Part shown: positions 58,816 to 64,000 of the stretch, one piece after another
How positions within the stretch are numbered: position 1 is the stretch's first letter
Layout: the number at the start of each line of letters is the position of its first letter
Source: Luteolibacter sp. SL250
GTDB lineage: Bacteria; Verrucomicrobiota; Verrucomicrobiia; Verrucomicrobiales; Akkermansiaceae
Assembly (NCBI RefSeq): GCF_026625605.1
Contig: NZ_CP113054.1
Coordinates: 3,844,001 to 3,908,000 of the forward strand
DNA: 64,000 nt
Direction of reading: 5' to 3'
Position numbers and translations under genes: made by a program
Notes under the pieces: generated by a model
What the model was told of the DNA's origin: nothing
Databases searched by the model: none
The model's input: only the letters and a program-made list of their open reading frames with translations

Positions 58816-60887
58816 GATATCATTACTGGATGGAAGGGATGGAGGCTCCGAGGGAACTGGGGGAGCTTTTCGCCGCATGGGAGGATGAACTGCCGGCAAA
58901 AACGCCGGGCCGCGCGCATGACATGGAAGCGGCGGCGGGGGATGTCCATCGGATGGCGATGAGCGCCACCCGCAATGGAGGCGGGCGACGATGGCCTATG
59001 ATCGCGGCAATCGCGCTGGTGGCGCTTTCAGCGGTGGCGGCGTCCCTATGGCTGGCATACGGAAGATCCACGCCCCCTCCGACGGCTGCTGAAAGAATGG
59101 AAGCCATGAAGCGGGAGATGGACGCCGCCATGGCCCGGGAAAGATCGTCCCTCCCCCGCCCGGTCGCCTACGGCATCACCCTGGATGCGGTGGATTGGGA
59201 AAACGTGGATGGCAGTCCGGTGGTATCCTTCCACTGTTCGGTGCCCTTCGGGATTTCCAATGAGGATGACTGGGCGGTGGCGATGGGCATGACGAGCTAC
59301 GCGCTGGAGGACCACTACCGGATGGATGGCGCAAGGATGGCTTTCATCCGCGTCTCCGCGAAACACAAGGTGGCTGCCCGCTGCATGCTCCGCAGCGCGG
59401 ACGCCTCCATCAAGCCGCCGGTGCTGAGGCTTTCAACCGAGCGGTGGAAGCCCCATACAGGTGACCGGGTGGATGCCGCCGAAAGGGAGGAAATGGTTTC
59501 ACGCGCTCTGGACGCGATCGTCCGGATGTCCACCCTCTCCACGAACAACGGAGGGAAGGGCTTGCGGATACCGGCCCTACAGGCGCTCCCCGGCAGGATC
59601 CTGCAATGGGTCTATCAATCCGGCGACAGTGAGGCCTATACCTTGGTGGAAGGGCTGGATGCAAGGAGGCGGCACCTGGCGGCGGCGGCGGAAGATCCAT
59701 TCCGTGATTTCTATATCAGCGCCGGGATCACCAACCGCATCAGGATCCGCACGCCCTTGCGTGAGCCTGAGGAGATTCACTTCGACATCACACCGGAACA
59801 ACTGGGGGTAAAAGCCGCCGCCTCCTCCGGGGAACGCGGAATGCCTTATTTGGACAGGGTGTTCGACCAGGCAAGGCTGGAGGATGCCGCCCGCTTCCAG
59901 CAAGGGATGCTGCCACTGAACATGGGATTCGGCGTGCGCTGGACGGCTGCAAGAGCACTACCGGGAAAAAAATTCGTCAACGAATACCAGTTGATGCATC
60001 AATCCCGGGGAGACAGAAAAATCGAGGCGTTCCGGGAGGAGCGGGAGTATTTACTCAAGGCGCGATGGAAGTATGATGACTTCAGGGTGTCCGGCGTGAC
60101 CATGATCCACATTTACAAGGACAGGGAGGGGCTGCCGCTTTTCGAGGTGACGCTCACGGGATCCGGGGCGGGGCCGGAGCATGCGAAAATCGATGAAATC
60201 CTCCGCCGTCACGCCGAGGTGCTGTTCGTGGGTGTGCCGCTGACAGTGGCGGGGATCTTCCGCGTGAGTGAAGGGAAAGCCGTTGGTGCCGGTGTCCTGG
60301 AATACACGGGCACCTACACGGCCGGCCCGCTGCCGGACAATGGTCTGGCCGCGGAGGCAAGGATGATTCTCCGGGCTGGGATGGAACAACCGGCATTCTG
60401 GAAAAATGTCAGATTTGCCGCAGCCTTTTTCGAGCCGGAGAACCATGTGGTGGTGCGTGTGACCATGAAAACCGATGATGGACGCACGTTCTGCACCCAT
60501 GAAATGAGGCCCTCCGAGATCATGAAGCGCACCCCGGAGGAAAGGGAGAAGCGCCTCATGGAATTGCTCCACCAGTATGAGGCGGAATTCACCCCGACGA
60601 ACGGGGCATTGATCCGCACCTCATCCGTGAAGATCCTTCCGGGAAAAATCCTTGAGGTCCATCTCGTGGTATCGCCCGGGCTGGAACCGTCGTTCGCGGA
60701 CGAAGACAAACAATCCCAAACACGGACACGGTTGGAACAGAATTACCAGATCTTCGGGACGCCGTTCTACCGGACTCATGGCATCCGGCTGAAGATGGTG
60801 TTCTCCAATGAGGATGGGAAGCGGCTGCTCGAGCACACCGTGGGTTCCGGCCAGCCTGTGGAGCGGGATGACGGATCGGAGAGGTAG
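58791..60887 (+). CDS. Large single-span membrane protein with split GYF-like N-terminus
   Basis: 698 residues in the open frame. Residues 10-35 are the second half of a GYF_2-like domain. A transmembrane segment follows at about 68-90 (PMIAAIALVALSAVAASLWL), then about 600 residues of soluble, probably periplasmic, alpha/beta sequence with repeated blocks (YLLKARWKYDDFRVSGVTMI ... ARMILRAGMEQPAFWKNVRF). No enzymatic motif recognised. GYF_2 domains usually bind proline-rich partners and sit at the cytosolic end of membrane proteins. The original start is probably 58726. Confidence 0.65.
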   Translation: MGGWMVSEGYHYWMEGMEAPRELGELFAAWEDELPAKTPGRAHDMEAAAGDVHRMAMSATRNGGGRRWPMIAAIALVALSAVAASLWLAYGRSTPPPTAAERMEAMKREMDAAMARERSSLPRPVAYGITLDAVDWENVDGSPVVSFHCSVPFGISNEDDWAVAMGMTSYALEDHYRMDGARMAFIRVSAKHKVAARCMLRSADASIKPPVLRLSTERWKPHTGDRVDAAEREEMVSRALDAIVRMSTLSTNNGGKGLRIPALQALPGRILQWVYQSGDSEAYTLVEGLDARRRHLAAAAEDPFRDFYISAGITNRIRIRTPLREPEEIHFDITPEQLGVKAAASSGERGMPYLDRVFDQARLEDAARFQQGMLPLNMGFGVRWTAARALPGKKFVNEYQLMHQSRGDRKIEAFREEREYLLKARWKYDDFRVSGVTMIHIYKDREGLPLFEVTLTGSGAGPEHAKIDEILRRHAEVLFVGVPLTVAGIFRVSEGKAVGAGVLEYTGTYTAGPLPDNGLAAEARMILRAGMEQPAFWKNVRFAAAFFEPENHVVVRVTMKTDDGRTFCTHEMRPSEIMKRTPEEREKRLMELLHQYEAEFTPTNGALIRTSSVKILPGKILEVHLVVSPGLEPSFADEDKQSQTRTRLEQNYQIFGTPFYRTHGIRLKMVFSNEDGKRLLEHTVGSGQPVERDDGSER

Positions 60888-60982
60888 CCCGTTGGATCCG
60901 CCCAGCCCTGTATGGACCGGCTCACGAGGGACAAGGTATATCTTGCGGAATGAGCATTTTGTCATAAACAGATGAACTCACC

Positions 60983-61357
60983 ATGAGGAATGCGTCCTTG
61001 CTTTTCGCCCAAGCCGTCCTGTTTGTGCTGATGGTGTTTTTCACGACCCTGTGCGTCGTGTTTTTCTTCCCGATCTTCGGGGCCTTCGGACTCCCGGTGA
61101 CGGATGCGGGGATTTCTGCAATGATGATCCTGATCCGGGCATTGTTCTGCCTGCTGGCGGCATGTGCGTTTTACAAAGCATCCGGATACGTGAAGCGCCG
61201 GAGGCTGGGGTGGGCACCGGCCACCCCCGGAAGGATGGAAAGTGATGGCACCGAAATGGACACCACCGCAGCACCCGGGGATGATGATGATGATTGGGAG
61301 GACGATGATGGGGATGAAACGGACGGCCGGGAGCGCAACTCTCCGGAATCATGGTGA
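60983..61357 (+). CDS. Two-span membrane protein with acidic tail
   Basis: 124 residues, MRNASLLFAQAVLFVLMVFF. Hydrophobic segments at about 8-38 and 44-66, a basic stretch YVKRRRLGWAP, and a very acidic C-terminus (APGDDDDDWEDDDGDETDGR). It follows the GYF-like gene in the same direction. Function unknown. Confidence 0.6.
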   Translation: MRNASLLFAQAVLFVLMVFFTTLCVVFFFPIFGAFGLPVTDAGISAMMILIRALFCLLAACAFYKASGYVKRRRLGWAPATPGRMESDGTEMDTTAAPGDDDDDWEDDDGDETDGRERNSPESW

Positions 61358-61546
61358 GGGCGGGCCGGTGATGGGAATGAGGGTGCATCGGTGTGCCCAC
61401 CCCTCCGCTTTATTCGCTTCATCCCCCGCGTCCTTCGCATCCTTTGCGGTGAATCTTTCGTTGTCCGCCAATGCCGCCGGCGGACAGGAATGGAAGCGAA
61501 GCGGACATGGCGGCGCAGCCGCAATGTCCGCCCTCCTTACTCCCTG
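61358..61546. other. Short gap, no gene seen
   Basis: 189 bp between convergent genes. No obvious repeat family or terminator was recognised. Confidence 0.5.
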
Positions 61547-62008
61547 CTACCACAGGGTGGCGAGGTCCGGGTCCTCCACGGCCATGGCGGTGATGGAGGG
61601 TTCCAGGCGGATGGCCTCCGCGAGGCGGGTGCGGGCGAGGTCGGTGCGGCCGGTGACGGCGGCGTAGCAGGCGAGGTTGAAGTGGATGAGGGGTTCCTTT
61701 TCATGGAACCGGAGGGCGTCCTGGAGGATGCCCTCCGCCTCCCGCACGGTGCGGCAGCGGCGGGTGGCGTAGGCGAGCCAGATCCAGTGCTGGCTGTCCT
61801 GCGGGGCATGGGTGGTGAGACGGGCGGCGGTTTCCCGCAGGGCGTCCCACGCGTGCAGCTCCGAGTGGATGTGGGCGCGGACGCGGAGGACCACCAGGTC
61901 CCCGGCACGGTGGGGCGGGAGCAGGTCCAGCTCTTCCGCCGCGTCCTCCGCCATGCCCAGGTGCAGGTAGCCGAGGGCGGCCTGCAGGTTTCTTTCTCCG
62001 TCTTCCAT
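61547..62008 (-). CDS. TPR-repeat protein
   Basis: 153 residues from MEDGERNLQAALGYLHLGMA (an upstream ATG at 62023 would add five). Helical pairs with TPR spacing: LGYLHLGMAEDAAEELDLLP, AHIHSELHAWDALRETAARL, IWLAYATRRCRTVREAEGIL and HFNLACYAAVTGRTDLARTR followed by LAEAIRLEP. Four repeats make a small protein-binding scaffold. Its partner is unknown. Confidence 0.75.
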   Translation of the reverse strand: MEDGERNLQAALGYLHLGMAEDAAEELDLLPPHRAGDLVVLRVRAHIHSELHAWDALRETAARLTTHAPQDSQHWIWLAYATRRCRTVREAEGILQDALRFHEKEPLIHFNLACYAAVTGRTDLARTRLAEAIRLEPSITAMAVEDPDLATLW

Positions 62009-62055
62009 GCCTTTCAGGAACACAAGAAAGCCGGGGATGGCGGCGGCTCAAGGAG

Positions 62056-62287
<232 letters not shown>

Positions 62288-62291
<4 letters not shown>

Positions 62292-62563
62292 GATGGAACG
62301 GCCACGCGCCAACCGGCGCACACATGGGTGTAGGGGACTCCTTGGAGCAGGGATACCACCCGGGTGTCCGGGGATGCCTGGCACGCCTTCTTCCTGGCGG
62401 TCAGGCGCACGGCGAGGGGGACTGGCGCTTCCGTGATGCCCATGAGGTCGAGCATGGCCCCCACCCTTCTCTCCAGGTCCTCCCGTTTCATGGCAGCGAG
62501 GTGTTTCTCCATGCGGGAGGGATCTTCCGAAAGAGAGACCGCTTCCTTCACTTTCAAGAACAT
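62288..62563 (-). CDS. Upstream partner of the truncated nucleotidyltransferase
   Basis: 91 residues, MFLKVKEAVSLSEDPSRMEK ... HLAAMKREDLERRVGAMLDL ... MGITEAPVPLAVRLTARKKA. An alternative ATG at 62512 would remove 17 residues. No family recognised. The ATGA overlap with the NTase fragment suggests it was the companion gene (antitoxin or regulator) of a two-gene system. Confidence 0.5.
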
Positions 62564-62573
62564 CAGATTCCAA

Positions 62574-62794
62574 CGGTGGGTCAGAGGATCATCGGGAATC
62601 GGTCGGTTTTTTTGTCGATTAGGAAATCCAGCAAAAAATTCTCACGAAACGGATTGATTATGAATCTATTATGGATCCGAATACCTACAGGAGCAAATTG
62701 GGAAACCTTGCGTCAACGCAACGTCTTGAAGGAATCGCCCGCAATAAAGTATTGCTAAAACATCCATACTGGATAGTATAGCGATACTTCAACG
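62574..62794. other. Lower-GC gap upstream of the intact nucleotidyltransferase
   Basis: 221 bp between divergent genes, clearly less GC-rich than the surroundings. No gene seen. The promoter/operator at 62747-62789 is described separately. Confidence 0.6.
62747..62789 (+). promoter_or_regulatory. Promoter within nested palindromes
   Basis: TTGCTA (62752-62757) and TAGTAT (62774-62779), 16 bp apart, form a -35/-10 pair 16 bp before the ATG. AAGTATTGC (62747-62755) and GCGATACTT (62781-62789) are inverted repeats with one mismatch flanking the promoter. ATACT-GGAT-AGTAT (62766-62779) is a second palindrome over the -10. This is typical of autoregulated toxin-antitoxin promoters. By eye only. 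Confidence 0.5.
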
Positions 62795-63403
62795 ATGGAT
62801 CTGGACGCAGAACGGGTGACGACGGCACTGAAACTGGTGGGGCGACTGCTGACACAGCGGAGGCAGGGACCGTTCCATCTGGTGGTGTGCGGCGGGTCGG
62901 CGCTGGTGGCACGGGGGTTGATTTCCCGGTCAACGATCGACGTGGACCTGCTGGCGAACGTGAACCACGTGGAGGGGGAATATAGGATCTCCCCCCTGCC
63001 CTGCCCGATGCCCGCCGAACTGTCGAAAGCGGCGCGGGATGTGGCGGGTGAGATGGTATTGAAGGAGAACTGGCTGAATGCAGACGCATCCTGGGTGTTC
63101 CCTGGGCTGGGCGACCTGCCGGAGTGGTTCTGGCTGGATGTGGAACGGCGGGCGTATGGGATGGATCTGACGGTGGACTATGTTTCGCGGCGCGGGCAGA
63201 TCTTCCTGAAGACTTACGCGGTGCTGAACCGTGAGCAGGAGCGGGATGTGGAGGACCTGCTGGCGCTGGCGCCGGACAGGGCGGAAACGCTGGAGGCGGT
63301 GCGGTGGGTGCTGGCGAACATGGAGATGCTGGAACACCGGGAGCGGTTGCCGCATGTGCTGGGAATTTTGGGCCATGAAGACATCATTGCAGAAATCGGG
63401 TGA
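62795..63403 (+). CDS. DUF6036-like nucleotidyltransferase
   Basis: 202 residues, MDLDAERVTTALKLVGRLLT. The motif VVCGGSALVARGLISRSTID followed by VDLLA has the GG(S/T)AL...RG...T.D.D order of nucleotidyltransferases related to AbiEii; the two Asp in IDVDLL would hold the metals. Further blocks are EMVLKENWLNADASWVF and VDYVSRRGQIFLKTYAVLNR followed by EQERDVEDLLAL. Such proteins occur in toxin-antitoxin-like pairs and may add nucleotides to RNA or protein. It overlaps the next gene by 29 bp. Confidence 0.75.
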   Translation: MDLDAERVTTALKLVGRLLTQRRQGPFHLVVCGGSALVARGLISRSTIDVDLLANVNHVEGEYRISPLPCPMPAELSKAARDVAGEMVLKENWLNADASWVFPGLGDLPEWFWLDVERRAYGMDLTVDYVSRRGQIFLKTYAVLNREQERDVEDLLALAPDRAETLEAVRWVLANMEMLEHRERLPHVLGILGHEDIIAEIG

Positions 63404-64000
63404 GGAGCTGCTGGCGCAGGCGCTGGATCTGCTGTGGCGGCAGTGGGCGTCGCTGGGCGTACCGGCGCACCACCACCTGTATGCGGGTGACGCGATGCTG
63501 GACCCGGAGGGGCTGCTGCTGGTGACGACCTCCCTGGGCAGACATGATGCCCGGCTGCTGGACATGGCGCTGGACTGGCTGCACAAGGAGGGCGCGCGGA
63601 TGAACGTGCAGCGGTTGAAAGGCCTGCGGACCGCCATCTCCATGCCGGGAACCGCCGGTGAAACGATGGAGGATGACAGGGTGCTGGCGGCGTTGGCGGA
63701 GGTGCTGGCGGAAAAGGCGGTGATGCGGAAGTGGAAGGGTCTGGAGGGAACGGTGGGTGCGGAAGACCGGCCGGAGGAGGCGCTTTTCCACTCCGGAAAT
63801 GCGGCGGCCATACCGCTGTCCGGGATGAAGGTGGATCCGCGCTTCGCGAAGCACGGGCTGCTGCGTCCACCGTGGAAGCCGCGCGGAGCCTCGATGCCGC
63901 CGCCGCCGGACCGCCCGGCAAACCTGTTGCTGACGCTGCGCTCCTTTGTGGGGGTGAACGCGCGGGCGGAGATCCTGGCGTGGCTGCTGGCACGCGGGCA
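63375..64000 (+). CDS. Partner of the nucleotidyltransferase, possibly winged-helix (partial)
   Basis: Open to the right edge; 208 residues visible from MKTSLQKSGEELLAQALDLL. The N-terminal part (ALDLLWRQWASLGVPAHHHL) and middle helices (LLDMALDWLHKEGARMNVQR) give no clear family. Near the edge PANLLLTLRSFVGVNARAEI followed by LAWLLARG looks like the start of a winged-helix DNA-binding domain, as in antitoxin/regulators paired with nucleotidyltransferases. The 29-bp overlap with the upstream gene indicates coupled translation. Confidence 0.6.
   Translation, partial: MKTSLQKSGEELLAQALDLLWRQWASLGVPAHHHLYAGDAMLDPEGLLLVTTSLGRHDARLLDMALDWLHKEGARMNVQRLKGLRTAISMPGTAGETMEDDRVLAALAEVLAEKAVMRKWKGLEGTVGAEDRPEEALFHSGNAAAIPLSGMKVDPRFAKHGLLRPPWKPRGASMPPPPDRPANLLLTLRSFVGVNARAEILAWLLARG

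Overview
The window is GC-rich DNA that most resembles a Verrucomicrobiota chromosome, perhaps a Luteolibacter or Akkermansiaceae relative. The clues are two small exported proteins ending in PEP-CTERM-type tails, a Tat-exported DUF1501 protein next to a DUF1549/DUF1553 protein, a Tat-exported Gfo/Idh/MocA oxidoreductase, an exported FAD-dependent oxidoreductase, and very heavy loading with short dispersed palindromes and simple repeats. The taxon is an inference. No rRNA or tRNA gene was recognised.

Region 1 (1 to about 25,000) is a prophage with a Mu-type head. A divergent switch at 2.7-3.7 kb separates leftward early genes (Cro/Ner-like HTH protein and small unknown proteins) from a rightward cleavable S24 repressor. 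Rightward genes follow in order: lysis (holin-like membrane protein, M15 endolysin, spanin-like protein), packaging (DUF3486 small terminase, large terminase, DUF935 portal), head (protease/scaffold with a nested scaffold start, decoration protein, major capsid, hairpin terminator), connector and completion genes, and a short non-contractile-looking tail with a SASA-type esterase. The transposition genes expected for a Mu-like phage are not in the window and would lie to the left.

Region 2 (25.5-33.8 kb) is accessory. It has two PEP-CTERM proteins, then a co-oriented minus-strand array of small proteins, several resembling immunity-type families (DUF6985, TriTu-like, DUF7660). Six of these small genes or gene ends are followed, 18-37 nt after the stop, by the same roughly 35-nt element, as in a cassette array. 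Small membrane proteins, a lipoprotein and a zinc-ribbon protein follow.

Region 3 (34-49.9 kb) holds host metabolic genes: FAD oxidoreductase, DUF1501, DUF1549/DUF1553, Gfo/Idh/MocA and an alpha/beta hydrolase. It also has a tandem family of four membrane proteins. Wide intergenic gaps are filled with REP-like palindromes that start with GTAG, carry a GTGA loop, show covarying stems and are often paired head-to-head at a fixed 76-78 nt.

Region 4 (49.9-58.7 kb) is a second phage-derived island of podovirus type: portal, Bbp19-like protein, scaffold-like protein and a huge virion/ejection-like protein with a frameshift. It has no capsid or terminase gene. A 270-bp heptanucleotide array sits where the capsid gene would be expected, and host-type repeats sit between its genes.

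Region 5 (58.7-64 kb) contains a GYF-like membrane protein with a frameshifted N-terminus, a TPR protein, a nucleotidyltransferase (AbiEii-like) cut off by heptamer repeats, and an intact DUF6036-like nucleotidyltransferase. The latter has its own palindrome-flanked promoter and an overlapping downstream partner gene that leaves the window.
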